Source: Telopea speciosissima (taxonomy: Eukaryota > Streptophyta > Magnoliopsida > Proteales > Proteaceae). From it: 64,000 nucleotides of DNA. This document shows, piece by piece, positions 21,790 through 34,554 of this stretch; within the stretch, counting starts at the first letter, position 1, and each line of letters begins with the position of its first letter. The position numbers were made by a program, and so were the translations under genes. Below the pieces are notes generated by a model, which saw nothing but the letters and a program-made list of their open reading frames with translations, was not told the DNA's origin and did no database searches. The stretch is from assembly GCF_018873765.1 (NCBI RefSeq), contig NC_057925.1, positions 62,504,470-62,568,469 on the forward strand. Reading direction: 5' to 3'.

Positions 21790-22620
21790 GTTGAACACCA
21801 AACCAAGGAAACACTACTACACCCCTCCCCACATCAACAAAGCAAGCCTAGGTTCGAGCTTTAAGTCACCTCAGTAACATCATGGATTCATGGGTTGGCG
21901 ATCTCTCAGTCCTTCCCACCCAATAAACAACCACAAGTCCACTTCTCTGATGTTAATCCTCGCTCTCTCTCTCTCTCGGTTGTAACTTGTAACGTGCGAG
22001 AAGGAAACCGCCTTCTTCTCTAGAGTCTGCTGCTTATCCTACGCACCCCCCTTTTAATTATCTCGATCCCACTCTGTCTCCTTCTCGCCCTATGTCCCTA
22101 TCACTCAAATAATTCCCAGAAGAAGAAGAAGAAGAAGAAGAAGCTGAAAAAGAAAGGGTTTCCTGGCTTTCGCTCCCACAAGCAAAAAAATCCTATGCGA
22201 TTGCCGACGCTCAGTTGTTAACCCCCCCCCCCCCTCTCTCTCTCTCTCTCTCCTATTTTCGTTTTTTTGACGAGACGAGACGAGAGTGAGGGTAAAAATA
22301 GAACAGAAATTAAGAAGAAAAAAAAAACAACTGGCGGAAAAAAACAGAAAGTGGGGAAGCGAGTGGATTGATTGGTTTGTCGTTTTTGGGATAGTTCCCA
22401 GTTCCCACGCGTCCCCGAGGTCTTCCACTTTACCTTTTTCAGCTTTCATTTGAAATGTGAAGGTTGGTATGTTACCGAAATAACCCCCTACCCTACCCTC
22501 AACACATGAAGCCCCCATCAGTCATTTTGCTTTGTTTTGTTTTGTTTTCTGAAGAGAGTATTTCCCATGATGCCACTGTAGGGAGGGATCTCCACGCCAG
22601 ATAATGAAGATGTAAAAAAA
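21790..22620 (-). promoter_or_regulatory. neprosin-gene promoter and leader region
   Basis: The region upstream of the neprosin ATG holds CT/GA tracts, a GAA-type trinucleotide run at about 22119-22143, a C-run at about 22220-22233 directly followed by a CT run, and a GTTTT microsatellite at about 22530-22548. These look like leader and promoter microsatellites. I do not identify a TATA box with confidence. Confidence 0.4.
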
Positions 22621-22720
22621 GATTGAGAAAAAATTCTATGGGGGGAGTATACCATCCTCCTATTATAAGAGGAGAGAGATAAACTCAACTAATACTACGC
22701 TACGCTACTGGATAGAAAAT
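22621..22720. mobile_element. partial foldback MITE
   Basis: The stretch around AGAGGAGAGAGATAAACTCA and the following CTACGCTACTGGATAG resembles one arm of the 8452-8618 type. The other arm is poorly preserved. Low certainty. Confidence 0.35.
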
Positions 22721-24505
22721 GCCATTATCTATATAAGATCCACATGAGTGAGATTCTGAGTTGTGAGAATAAGGGAAAGAGAGAGTGCCACTGACATCTC
22801 ATTGTGTATGAGGGCATCTTGTGCTTCCCCCTCCCCTTCCTTTTTTTTTAATAACTAAGCATGTAAAAAAGATGGTTTACTAGTGAGGAATTTGGACCAC
22901 AATCCAAACACAGTAATAATAAGATTGTTTACCAATTTTGGTTACATAGTTAAAGAGAAGATTCTGTGTGCAGCACCAATGAGGTGATATGGGGTTGCAA
23001 ATTTTGGTGTGCAGAACATGCTTTGGTAAAGAGGGGTGAAGAAACTATTTTAGGAGGTGTGGGTATGGAAGCTAGCACTTGGAATGCATTTATGTCTTAT
23101 GTCTTGTTCAATTAAATTGTACATTTTTAAGGTTAAAATTGATCGAGAACAGCTACTGGTGGAGTTGAAATGGGGTAGCGTAATAGAGCACTTAGGCATC
23201 CCAAGCCTATCTATGTTTCTCATCTACTCCCATTCATCCCACTTTGTTTGAATTATTATTTATCAAAAAAAAAAAAAAAAACTATTATGGAATTACTAAA
23301 ATGTAAATTGAAGGAACTTTAAATTGAACCATGTCTATTCCTGGCAAATTATAGGTTTATGATTAAGATGACATTATTTTTGGTAAAATTGAAGAACGTG
23401 CCTTAATTTTAAAACAAAAAAAATTAATAGGAAGGAAGTATTCAGGGAATCCGAGGAAAATGTCTCATGTAAAGATCAAACGAATAATAATAAGAAAACA
23501 GTAGCTAGCCTAGCGTTTCATCCACACAGATGTTTTAAATATTTGGTGGTACAGACAAAGATTCTTCTATAACTCAGCTGGGGTTTCACAAATTTTTTAT
23601 TTTTAAAAAAATAAAATAGTGAAGCTTTAACTCATTAATCGATAATTATCAAATTTTCAATTAGAAAAAACATATGTTTTATATTAAAATTAGCAGAAGA
23701 GAGCCATACATACATACATACATACAGCCCCACACTACACACGAGTCGATCCGCATAAGTAAACAGTCCAATGCCATATTATTGTTTGATTAACTCGTTT
23801 ATGATTTATTTATAATTCAGTTAACTCATTTAAAGATCGATTATAATCTGATTAGTCCAATTATTTTGACTTCCATTACATATGGATAACCGATTGGTTG
23901 AGGGAATATAAAATATGACTATGCTTAGCTTATGAGACCTGATTAACTAAATGATGTGATAAAAATGAGGAGCCTTAAATTGGATGGAATTGAGCAGACT
24001 GGACCGGACCAGATCAGACCAGATCAGATCGAGCAGTTGACAGCCTCACTTACAGTTCAATTTGAGTACTGAGACCTTAATTTATTTGTGGCGCAAAGCC
24101 GCAAAGCCATCAGACACTACGCTCTTACACGGGTGAGGCGAAATGAGCTAAAGGGTATTTTCGTTATTTTAAGTAAATATTAAGGGCTTATATGAGAAGC
24201 ACATCACTCAGCAGAGCGCCACTCACCTCTCGCCACTCGCCCAATCGTTAATACCAAAGCATGATGAATGAGTGGACTACTTAGTACTTACTGGGTGGAG
24301 AGCATCTTTTAAGTAACGGTGAGGATCAGAAAATATAACGCCTGTTAATTAATACCGTCAACTCCGCCACGAAAGTGGATAGGAAAGGCCAACAACGGTG
24401 GAGAAGGAATCCGAAGACAGGGTGGAGTAAGTTTACGATAAATAGAAAGAAAATATTTCAGAAAAGTCATCATTTGATTTTGAAGAAACGTAACGTACAT
24501 AATGT
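22721..24505. other. gene-free stretch
   Basis: No gene seen. It holds an A-run at about 23264-23281, a TACA microsatellite at about 23709-23726, and a short purine/pyrimidine tandem near 24000-24032 (GACCAGATCA units). Confidence 0.5.
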
Positions 24506-24558
24506 GGTTCACTCTCTCACTCTCTCACTCTCTCACTCTCTCACTCTCTCACTCTCAT
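24506..24558. repeat. tandem repeat, 8-bp unit
   Basis: About six head-to-tail copies of ACTCTCTC. Further on, at about 24677-24707, the 9-base unit AGTAGTCC(C/A) is repeated three to four times. Confidence 0.85.
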
Positions 24559-24822
24559 GAGACATGAGCCTATAGGTAGTATGAGAGATGTCTTATATAG
24601 GTCATGGTGTTCATGATCACGTGGGGATGAGAATCTTGAGGGTTGCACGAGTTATAGGGAGTGAGCTTCATTAACCACTCCAGTAGTCCAGTAGTCCAGT
24701 AGTCCAGTCCGAACTTTTCAGAGGGTACTTCTGTCTTTTGGGATGCAAACCACAGACTACGGACAAATGGGGATAATGTCTCATCTCTGTACATCATCAT
24801 TCACGTTCTAGTAGGTATTAAC

Positions 24823-24962
24823 GGACCTTATCCGTTGCCGTAACTGGAGTGTTACTGTGCGTATCATGCGGTGTAACAGTGATCCTATGTATACAGTGAG
24901 GCCTGTTGTGCACACATGATCATTGTTGTACCGTATAATACACACAGCAGTGGATAAAATTC
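24823..24962. mobile_element. foldback MITE related to 13369-13544
   Basis: The left end GGACCTTATCCGTTGCCGTA and the right end (other strand) GAATTTTATCCACTGCTGTG are imperfect inverted repeats and share TTATCCGTTGC with the left end of 13369-13544. No target duplication is recognisable. Confidence 0.5.
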
Positions 24963-26339
24963 ATAACTAGTGATGACACCATGAGAAAAAAACCCACGGA
25001 CTCAGGAATTCAAGAATTCCATTTGAAAATCGAAATTGGAATCGAAATTAGATCGATTCAGTCAAATTGGGATCAGCACAGACCAATCCCGATTTCGACA
25101 ATCTAGATTAAAATCAGGGAAAAAAAAAAAAAAATTTCTTAGATGGTCCAAATATTTTTATGACAAAGCAGCTTAGTTAGAGTTAAAAATTTAAGTGTAG
25201 CTAAACCCTAAGACTAAGGTAGGTTACTGAAATGCTAAATTGGGAGACGAAATATTCTCATAGATTGGATTCCATCTAAACAACTGTGAATCGTTCACGT
25301 ACATGAAAATTCCCTGCTCACGACAAATAATTGGAAGACATATTTTTCCAACATATATAATAGTGCTTTGCTTTTTTTAAACGTGTGTGAATCGGACAAT
25401 ATAGGATGTATACCACTTATACACCGCTAAGTACTTGATTGAATTAAACTTTAAAATTTGATATGTGACTAATCTAAAGTCTAAATCATGTTTTTTTTCT
25501 TCTATCAAATAGTCATAATAGTCATATCGTCTGTCCATGTGATGCAATAAAGGTTGGTTGTGCCAGTCCTTCCTAGGAGGGGTCGCTCAAAGGTATGCCT
25601 TTTGAACTATAATTGCATAATTTTTATTCAAAGGTCTATTCACTATCTCGTACCATACTTTGCATTTGCAAACATAAAAACTATTGTAGAGTTTGCTTTT
25701 TTAGGTTTTGTTTTTTTGAGGTAATCCTATCAAAATGAAGTTCATGTAAAAAATGTCCCCTATCAATTGAGTGAAAATTTTGCACTTTTGAAATTATCCA
25801 AATAGGAAAACAAATGAGTTTTCGAAGATTGGTTTCTCGAATGTCCCTTGATATTTCACCAATGAAATGGGTAGGGATCCTTTTATCATACAACTCTAAT
25901 TATAACCACATATATAATAAATTGTCATGAAAGATTAAGTTATTACGATTCTTACTACTTTGTTGTTTCTGAAGGGGTTACAGGACAAATTTGAGTAAAC
26001 CATTTTAAATTCATGGTTTTTTAAGAATTATATATGTCTCTATTGGGAAAGAAAACCAATGGTTTACGTTGGCCTTTTGTTTATAGAGGTTGTGGACTTA
26101 TATCCTTTTTTTTTTTTTTTGCCCTTTTGAAAAGAATCACCCCTATTGTATCATGCTCCAAAGGTACATCACTTCACTTCCCTTCTTCCACCATGCTCCA
26201 ACACTTTTTTTTTCTCACCTTTGAAATTTTGTACTAATTAATCTTTGGTAATCATTTATTGTCTTCTTCAATAAAAAAGTGACTTAATTTCTAGTCCCCT
26301 ATTTGTTTTGGTCTTTAATTTAATTTAAGTTGTATGATG
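24963..26339. other. gene-free stretch with a dispersed repeat
   Basis: No gene seen. The segment at about 25437-25555 belongs to the dispersed repeat described at 12645-12790. Confidence 0.5.
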
Positions 26340-26442
26340 ATCTCTGCGAAACAAGGGCAAGACTACGTACATTATAGTTATACCCGCACCTCGATCAAAA
26401 TGGTGGGAGCCTTGTATTTAGGGCGGCGCACTCCTTTATTTG
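26340..26442 (+). mobile_element. Au-type SINE, diverged
   Basis: The segment GGGCAAGACTACGTACATTA, then a C-rich TACCCGCACC, then TGGGAGCCTTGTATTTAGGG follows the layout of the conserved 3' half of the plant Au SINE. The tRNA-like 5' half is weak or missing. Confidence 0.65.
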
Positions 26443-29400
26443 ATGATTTCATTACTAATTTACATTTACGATTTGAGATAATTGACAGATAATTGTTGAT
26501 ACTATATTAAAGTGTACAACCCAAAAGTTTAAGCTATTACACAATGAGACTGATCAATCAAGGATCTAGTTTCCCTCCACCCATGGTGAATGGTATCTCA
26601 TTGACTGAGGGGCGTGAAAAAGCAAGAATGGATGATATCAGGAGGATATATAGTTTGGAACATACTAAAACCCTAGGAGGGTTTTGTGAACCCTAGCTAG
26701 GATGATAGGTGAACTGTCCTCTATGAATGGATGAAAACTTTGTCCCTCAATTAATTTACGAAATCATCCAAAGTCTTATTAGAGTTGATGTGAAATCATT
26801 TCTAACAAAAATATCTATGAAATTGTAAAATTGGCCGGTAGTTTTGGGAGGGGGGTTTTCAATCGGAATGCTAGAGAGTAAATCTACATGCAGTCACTTT
26901 AATTCCAATGGAGAGCTTAATTACAGTTTGTTTGGTAACCTGCTATTACACCATTTATATATTCTCATCCGGCCACCTTCATGTATGTATTTTGCTTGCT
27001 TAGTCGTCGATCAGTCCGACATTGATAGATATATAGATGTTAACGTATAAGGTAATCCTCGCTCCACCGCACATTTCTTCAAATCCATACAAGAGCAGTT
27101 AATTAGTTGTCCCATGTATATATGATCAAATTGTGCAGCACGTACCCACATGTAATGGTGATAGGCTTGAGTCACATGCAGTTGGACAAGATCGAAACCA
27201 TGCATACTCTCCAGTGGCAACAAAATATGGCCTTCGATCTTGGTGAGAGACCCATTAATAATTAATAAGATCCATACCCGGCCCAAGGTGATTCAAGCCT
27301 TGAATTTGTATGAAATGAATGGAGTCAGACATTAACAAAGTGGGACCACCAAATCAAACGAACTTATAAACAAGCCACAAGCCACAAGCCACAAGCCTTT
27401 GTCATCATGTCTGTGCATGAACTACTGTAGGAACATGAGTTTGTGTTCAAAGGTAAGCCATATTTCCTTTTCAATTGAGAAGAAATTACGTTGGAATATC
27501 AATTTTGGTTTATATTATGTATAGAGAAGATATATACCACAATAACAGTAACAGTCTTCTTTCACTGCCTAATTATAACTCCTTCCCGGCCACAAGGCAG
27601 AAGAAACAGACCAATTTTAATCAAATGGACTTTGCATGAGCCAATAATCTATATATGGTCTACCTTGGGCCCAATTATGTTCGTGGGTTCAATTAATTGC
27701 TTTGATTTTTATAACCTAACAAACTTTGATTTAGACAGCTCAATTGATTAGGATACCACTCTTCAAGTTATTGGTATCGCCAGTACGTACCCAATATCGA
27801 TTCAGGGAGAGAGGGTAAAATGATAAATAAATTAAAAAAAAATCAAGGTTTCAGTATTTTGAGGGGCAAAGTAATCCAACCCGACCAGATAAGACCAATC
27901 TGTATCGATATCGATATCAATATCAATAATGGTCTAGATCGATATGGGTACTAGACCGATATTGATACCGGTACTGACGTACGGTGACATCTCTATTCTT
28001 ATACAAGTCTAAGTAAAAAAGTTGGAGTCCAGTTCCACTGCATGTCCATGCACATTCCACGTATGTTGAGTGCTGGACAAATGTTCCATCCAAAACCAAT
28101 AAGAAGTGCCTTGAAGGGCATTTTGGGAAGCAAAGAGTACATGTGTCCAACGCTGTGTGTACGTGCAGCGGAGCCACTCTAAAAACAACACGTAAGTTGG
28201 AATTGGAAGAAAGAAAGGGGAAAAAGAACCATATGCCCATGTATTGTCTGCGCGCCCCCGGGACACCTGTGTTTGGCTGTGTCCTCCCCTATGTAAATGT
28301 AATGACCTCCCTGCCCCTCTTTTAAATATACCAAAAGAAGGGCTGTGAGTGGCTGTTTTCTGCTGATGTAGCATGCCACTCCCCTATGCGGCTTGCTCAG
28401 AGAATCCCAAAATAATTGAAAAAAGAAAAAGGGGTATTTGCATAGTTTTTGGATGGGATAGGGGCATAGGGGACATATTGTGAGAATATGAGTGAAACCT
28501 TTTCCTCGTAATTAAGAGTAGTACCCATGATTGTGATATCCAATTCTTTCCAAATATTCTTTATAATATTATTATTATTATTTAAATATAATCTAACCTG
28601 TCATGCATCTTTTTTATGAATATGTTCTTTCATACCATACCATACCATACCATACCTTTCAAAGGTGTCTAGAACCCAAAAAGGTAAATCCATTAGCAGC
28701 TCAAAAAGATTTATATCTTCAATGCATGGTGTCCCTTAGCTAATGGGGCATATATTAGTGGCCCACAATAAAGCTACCTTTAATATTGTATAATCGTTAA
28801 TTTATCAGTCAAAAAAAAAAAAAAAATAAATTTATTCTTAACTGAATTGAAGTGCATGAGATCGAGATTAATGCTTCTTGTCAATGAACATGGCTTTGCA
28901 GATCGAATTGCAGCTTGTTGAATCACGGGCAACTCTAGCTGATCCGTGAGTGTGAATTGTTAGAACATTGAAAAGAAAATGACTTCATTCTTAATCTAAT
29001 CACTAGAGAAAGCAACACTTAACTTGTTAACCTTAAATTACGGGGGTCAATATAATTAAGCTCCCATCGCCTTACTCCACTCTCAATCTTGTTTTGTTTT
29101 ACCTTTCTGAGGTCAACAACTTCAGCTGAATCTGACATTGGAAATTAAGGAAATATGTATATTATCAAAGTATCTATCCTGTCACTCACGTGAACAGATG
29201 ATACGTCCATTCTAGCCGTTGGATAAAAAGGACATGATATCAAAATCTTCGTCCACAAAACATAACATAATAATTGGTAAATCCCACAATAATAGAAAAA
29301 TTAGACAAGATGCATGGCAATTCGAATATTTCTTTTCTTGGAAACAAGAATATCAGGGTAAAATTATATGAAGTCACTCCAGACAAAAACTGATTTACAA

Positions 29401-29565
29401 TTCTTAACAGGTCCTCAAGAAAGGAGGAATCCCACAAATCCCCGTCCCGTGAGGATAGGTCAAGGCCCATTTAATTTGGCAATACTATGGGTTTAAAGGT
29501 TTGACAATCCGAATGAAAGACAACACTCCGGGTTCGAACTGTGTGCGCACAGCCGCACACCATTA
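26443..29565. other. gene-free stretch with short tandem repeats
   Basis: No gene is supported. Short tandem repeats are CAAGCCA at about 27371-27398 and CATAC at about 28629-28658. At about 27768-27980 there is a loose inverted repeat built on TATCGATATCGATATC-like sequence (left GGTATCGCCAGTACGTACCC, right around GATACCGGTACTGACGTA), possibly an old foldback element. An A-run lies at about 28810-28825. Confidence 0.5.
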
Positions 29566-29573
29566 ATCTAAGG

Positions 29574-30153
29574 TAAGGATGTCAATTTAGAATTGAAAAC
29601 GAAAAACGAAACCAAAAGTGATTGTTTAAAACTGAACCCAAAAAAAAAAAAATGGTTCAGATATGTTTTTGAAATGTGAAATTTCCTTCAGATTGATTCA
29701 ATGAAAACCAACTGAATAAATAAATAGTAAACCGTATAAAACGAAATGAACCAAAACTAAACTAAACCATACTAAACGCTAGAATCTTTTGTCTTTGTTG
29801 AGCTGTGTAAAATTATCTACTATGAGTTTCTTTGTTGGTGTTAAGTAAAAAAGGATGAAAGATTCAATTTTAATATTGTTGTGGGACCTGTATCTTCATG
29901 AAGTTGTAATTTCCTTACCAATTTCATTTGTTGTAATAGCTTATTTTCATTTAAACCAAATTTGAACTAAACCGAAACCGTGAGTGAAAAGAATAAAACC
30001 GTATTTGGTTTCAGTTTTGAAATTATAAAATTATAAAATTATGAATTATTTGGTTTCAGTTCAATTTCGACTTGCACATTGTATTTTAAACCAAATCGAA
30101 ACCAAAACCGAAAACAAACCAAAAAATTGAAACCAAACAGATTGACATCCTTA
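29574..30153. mobile_element. hAT-type foldback element, 580 bp
   Basis: The ends are TAAGGATGTCAAT on the left and, on the other strand, TAAGGATGTCAAT on the right: 13 identical bases. The flanks ATCTAAGG (29566-29573) and ATTTGAGG (30154-30161) match at 6 of 8 positions, as an aged 8-bp hAT target duplication would. The interior is rich in AAACCGAAACC-like motifs in both orientations. No coding capacity. Confidence 0.85.
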
Positions 30154-30419
30154 ATTTGAGGGCGAGAGCTTCACCTATCAAGACTGAGGGTGGGGTAAAG
30201 GTGATCCGAAGCAACTGAGAAGACAAGGTTCCTCTGATCCAACAGAGAATGCAGTCAAACCCCAACTTTAAGAGTAGAAGAGAAAGCTGCATCATTTGAG
30301 AACAGAAAGATGGCAATAGAGGTACGTACGTACTAGTGGAGTGAAGAGTTGAACTGTCATACATTTAGTCATTTGTTTTGTTGGAACTACGAGACATGTT
30401 TATAGGAGACCCACCACCC

Positions 30420-31000
30420 TTAACCTGACTGTAATCTGGATAAGATCTAGTGTAGCCCATTGTGAATAAGAGGCGGTTCAGGTTCAAGAAGAAAAGTCTT
30501 CAAGGATAAGGTGTCACGAAATGGGGAAGCCGTTGAAAAGGGATTTCCTTCTCTGAAATCAACCATATGGTATCAGGGTTGTGCAGAAAAGGCTCGTGAT
30601 TACTTTGGTTGATGATTTCATTTGGGAGACAACTTTTAAGTTTTAAGGAGAAATGGATTGTTAATTTTAATGAAGATGAAATCCTTTTTCAGTTTCAGGT
30701 TCAGAGAGTGTGGGTGCAAAGGAATCTAGAGCCTCCTCACTAGGAATCTCCATTGGTTCTTCATAGTTGACATTATGATAGCAAAGGAACTGAAGATTCC
30801 ACTTCTAAAGGGAGAACAGAAGCAGGGTGCATTGCATGCAAACAATTCAAACACTTCTCAGCTCAGTGCCCTAACAGTTTGGGGTGACATTTGCTCATAA
30901 GGATGTTCATAGTGCATCTGTTGGCTTGAACAGAAGAAGCAGATCATGTTGTTGGGGGCCAAAAAGAAAAGGGCAGTCTTGCTGACAAGAGAGAAGTAGC
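30420..31000 (+). mobile_element. Ty1/copia-type LTR-retrotransposon fossil
   Basis: A primer-binding-like TGGTATCAGGGTT follows an LTR-like end (CAACCATA) near 30569. Downstream, at 30828-30869, a frame encodes CIACKQFKHFSAQC, an exact C-x2-C-x4-H-x4-C gag zinc knuckle. This is the order LTR, primer site, gag. The fossil is short and broken, and its 3' part is not recognisable. The adjacent 31010-31130 has a direct repeat (GGTGATTGGTTGA twice). Confidence 0.6.
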
Positions 31001-31230
31001 AGTGCTGATGAAAGGCATTCACAATCTCAGACATGTCTGAAGCACAATACTCACCTATTTAAGTACAATGGTGATTGGTTGAAGTAATTGTCACTATTTA
31101 ATTACAATGGTGATTGGTTGAGGTAATTGTACTAATGTGGTCCTTTTGTGTTTGTTCATATGGAGTACGTCTTGTTTGATTCTCAAGTTGCAAGTTGCTG
31201 GGGCAAAACTCTAATTTCCTTTGTTATCAC

Positions 31231-32115
31231 AATTTTTTTTTTTTTTTAGGTAATATCAATCTATAGGAAAAGGAGGAAAACAATTATAACTCAAAGGCAG
31301 CCAATCTAAGCATCAGGGAGAAAGCCCCCAAGACTAAGAAGGCTCCAAGAACTACTAGGACGGAGGCCTACATTCTAGACCAAACCAAAAGAACCAAAAG
31401 CCAGGAACCAGTCGCTAGGATCATAACACCGGGGCCATACTCCTCCCAATCCATATTGGATGAACATCCCATTTCTGAGCTAGGTAGTTCCAAGGAGTCT
31501 TCCTCCCCTTAGGAACAACAACTCTACACTTGTCCTCGACATCCTCCGCTTAATGATGCAAGGCAAAGCCTTTGTCTTGTTAAGAAATAATTAGAAATTT
31601 CTGTCCTTCCAAATGAGGGCAACCGCAGCACCGAATGCCAGCTTGGCTATACATCCAATAAAATCTCCCTTGAAGGTCTTCCCAATTCACCTTGCTTCCA
31701 GGAGGATGCTCTCTGCATTGAACTTCTAAAAGGATGACAAAAGCTCAAAATATCTCTCCAAATTTTTTTGGTAAAGGAGCACTCAAAAAATAAATGGTTC
31801 CTACTCTCCAAAGCCAACAAAAATTACAAAAGGGCACCACTAACATTTTTCGCTTTCGGATCTGAACCTTCGAAGGGAGACCATCCACTAGACACCTCCA
31901 AGTTGTTGTTGAGTTTCTAGGAATACTAGTCTTAAACCATATTTTGCCCAATCCAACTCCGGGGAAGAACACCTCACAATGTTCTAAGCTGATTTAATAG
32001 AGAAGAAACCGGATGGGGAAGCCGTCCAAATGACTGAATCATCCCTCAGATCATTACGTCTGATGATGCTATCAAGCTGGCCCCAAATGAACCTAAGATC
32101 CGAAGAAGTGAGTGG
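31231..32115 (-). mobile_element. L1-type LINE, 5'-truncated 3' end
   Basis: Read on the minus strand, this carries the C-terminal zinc-binding region that follows reverse transcriptase in plant L1 elements: DSVIWTASPSG, then TTWRCLVDGLPSKVQIRKRK and PFCNFCW with paired cysteines. The 3' end is a poly(A) tail seen as the T-run at 31231-31247. The reverse transcriptase core is absent, so it is a 5'-truncated and decayed insertion. Target duplications are not clear. Confidence 0.8.
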
Positions 32116-33772
32116 CCTTCAGTTAGTCCTCATTAGAGTTCAATTTGAGTCTTTTAGCTTTAATAATTAAGTCTATTTATATAATGTATGCTGCCAATGT
32201 AGGATCAGATGAAATAGAATTTTAAGCGAAGCTTTGTAAGCAACAGGCCATGTGAAATGTTGAGGAAGCGTAAGTCATTTTTTCTTCTCTCTCTATCAAT
32301 CCTATTGCTTCTTCTTTTCTAAATTCACCTGCAACAATTATATTTCTTCTTCTCCATTCTACATATTTTGTTAATTGCTTAGTTTTTTCTAGCATAAGTT
32401 TATTTTCTTCTTCTATTTTCCTTAGATAATCATTTCTTAGCTTATCTGAAACATGAAAACTCTGTTTGTACATCCGTGAACTTTCAAACATTAACCCAAA
32501 ACTCTTTCAAAAACTCTTCTCTTACCTCTTTGCAATTCCATAAATCACAGCCCATGGCAGTGGTCCATTTTATACATCCAGGAAATCACATACACTGGAA
32601 AGACCTCCAATACCTGCAGAGGAACTTTAAAGAAATAAAACTGCAACCTTCTCCACACCTAAATTACTTTTAAGCCCAATTGACATATTCATCTTCTTCA
32701 GTTAACTAAACCATTTTCTACCTATATCACTCAGCTTGTTTCAGAACCTGAAAGTTTAAAAACATGGAAATCTTCAAACCTACTCAAACAGGCCCTCACC
32801 ATGCATCTCTGTAATTCTTCAAGCTACAAACCCCAACTTGGGCCATCTGATTAAAGCTACACTTTGATAATTCAATTCCGTAGTTCCTTCAAATTGCATC
32901 ACAGGCTAGTAGGTGCTTGTTAATATTCTTTAAAAAGGACATGCAATAACTTACTTCTGATACTTCTTTGCTGCATCATTAAATCTTTGCCATTCATCCA
33001 CATCTACATCACCAGCTTATACACTTGATCAATTTATTTAATAGTCATTATTCCAAGCACTCTTTTTCTCATCATTAATATAGACAACAACAGCAACAAC
33101 AGCAACAACAATTACAGCAATAACAAAGACTTGACACAGGAACAGTTAATTTCCTTTCACTGTTTGTGCAGGAAACATATATTTCTATAACAATAACAGT
33201 ACAACAACATACAATCATAGGGTTTTTACACTTGATCTTATTCATAACGCCAGTATAACTGCTTATCATAATCAAATGAATACATACATAGGAAATTAAG
33301 CTGCTACTGAGGACCTTAAAAGAATCCATTGGAATATAATGATAATCTGGCAAAGAGCAGAGAAGGATACCCATACAAATAACCAGTACGAAGAACTCAC
33401 CGGCTATACTGAGTTCCACAAAAGAAATTCAATCAAAATAACATAACAGATGCAACAATTACCAAAAATACACATTAATCAAGCATCGTAATTATACAAA
33501 TGAAAAATTCATCACCTCTCTTTTTTTTTTTCCCATTTTTTTTGAGGGGGTGGGTTGAGAGTTGAGACACAATAAAGTGAGAAAATAGAGTAAAACTAAA
33601 AGGATCATTCAAACTTCAAATTCCTTGTTCCTCCCAATTTACACCCGGACAACGATCAACATTTAGGTCTAAATTAAATTAAGAGCAAATCAAATACATG
33701 ATGATAATAATAATAATAAATAAGAGAAGAAAAAGTAGAATATATATATACTACAGAGAAAACACGCGGGTA
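32116..33772. other. gene-free stretch; one K/E-rich frame
   Basis: A minus-strand frame at 32222-32491 encodes a lysine/glutamate-rich, coiled-coil-like stretch (around LRKIEEENKLMLEKTKQLTK). It could be a remnant of a gene or mobile element; I cannot assign it. Elsewhere there are CAA-type repeats (about 33086-33120) and an ATA run (about 33703-33720), but no gene. Confidence 0.35.
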
Positions 33773-34048
33773 TCAATCCGAATTTGAATCGTCAACAACG
33801 TCATAATCGGACCCAGATGATGAATCGGAATCATCATCGGAAGAGTATCTGTAGTAAGAATTGGGTGGTGGGAAACAGAAGAAAGTCCACAGACAGAGAG
33901 CAAGACGACCCAACCGCTGCAACGGGAAGCAACAGAGGAGCTCCAATAATTGTTGGCTGTTCACTCTCTCTGGATAGCAAGCCATATATTGGAACACATC
34001 AGACGACAGGTTCGCCACTGCTAACAATACAACACTACTGAAAACCAT
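33773..34048 (-). CDS. small plant protein with hydrophobic core and acidic tail
   Basis: Single-exon frame of 91 residues on the minus strand. Its layout is non-random: a hydrophobic N-terminus (MVFSSVVLLAVANLSS), a central cysteine-rich hydrophobic segment (LGRLALCLWTFFCFPPPN) preceding a Tyr-rich turn (SYYRYSS), and a Ser/Asp tail (DDDSDSSSGSDYD onward). Plants have short proteins of the type LWTFxCxPPPxSYY plus an acidic tail, as far as I recall, but I cannot name the family. A membrane association through the central segment and phosphorylation of the acidic serine tail are inferences. Its ATG lies only 413 bp from the left end of the Harbinger-type transposon, which therefore sits in its promoter. 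Confidence 0.55.
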   Translation of the reverse strand: MVFSSVVLLAVANLSSDVFQYMACYPERVNSQQLLELLCCFPLQRLGRLALCLWTFFCFPPPNSYYRYSSDDDSDSSSGSDYDVVDDSNSD

Positions 34049-34554
34049 CTCTCTCTGTCTGTTCTACAAAATTATAAGCTTTTTCCCTTTCTCTTCCGAC
34101 GATTTCAACCTATTGGTCTTCTAATCGATAGAGCCATGGTGAATTGGTGAGGGAGGGATGGGAAAAATTTCCGAAAGAACTCTGAGATGAGATGAGATGA
34201 GATGGGTTGGCATCTGCTATCCGTGTTTCTGTGGGAAATTGCGTGTCTTTCGGTATATGTTAGATTTGTTTCCTTTCAACCTCCTCATCTTCTCTGCTGA
34301 TGATGTCTCTGATGACTCAATACCATGTCAACGCTGCAAGTTTTGGGCAACCCAAGGGCGGCGTGTGCGTGTGAAATTTGCCACTCAACTTAAGGGTGGC
34401 TTGCGGCATACCCTCAGTAACATCTAAGAGGTTGGTTCCGTGTGTCCAGCAGTTTCATTAGGGTGCGTTTGGTTGCGTAAATCCTTTGGATGTTGTCTGA
34501 TTGGAGATTGTCATCTATTTGAGTTACCATCAAATGAATCGTAATTCCATAAAA

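Noticed and set aside
22105-22518. 137-codon minus-strand frame upstream of the neprosin gene
   Set aside because: Its protein is made of translated microsatellites (GAA, C-run, CT) in the promoter or leader.
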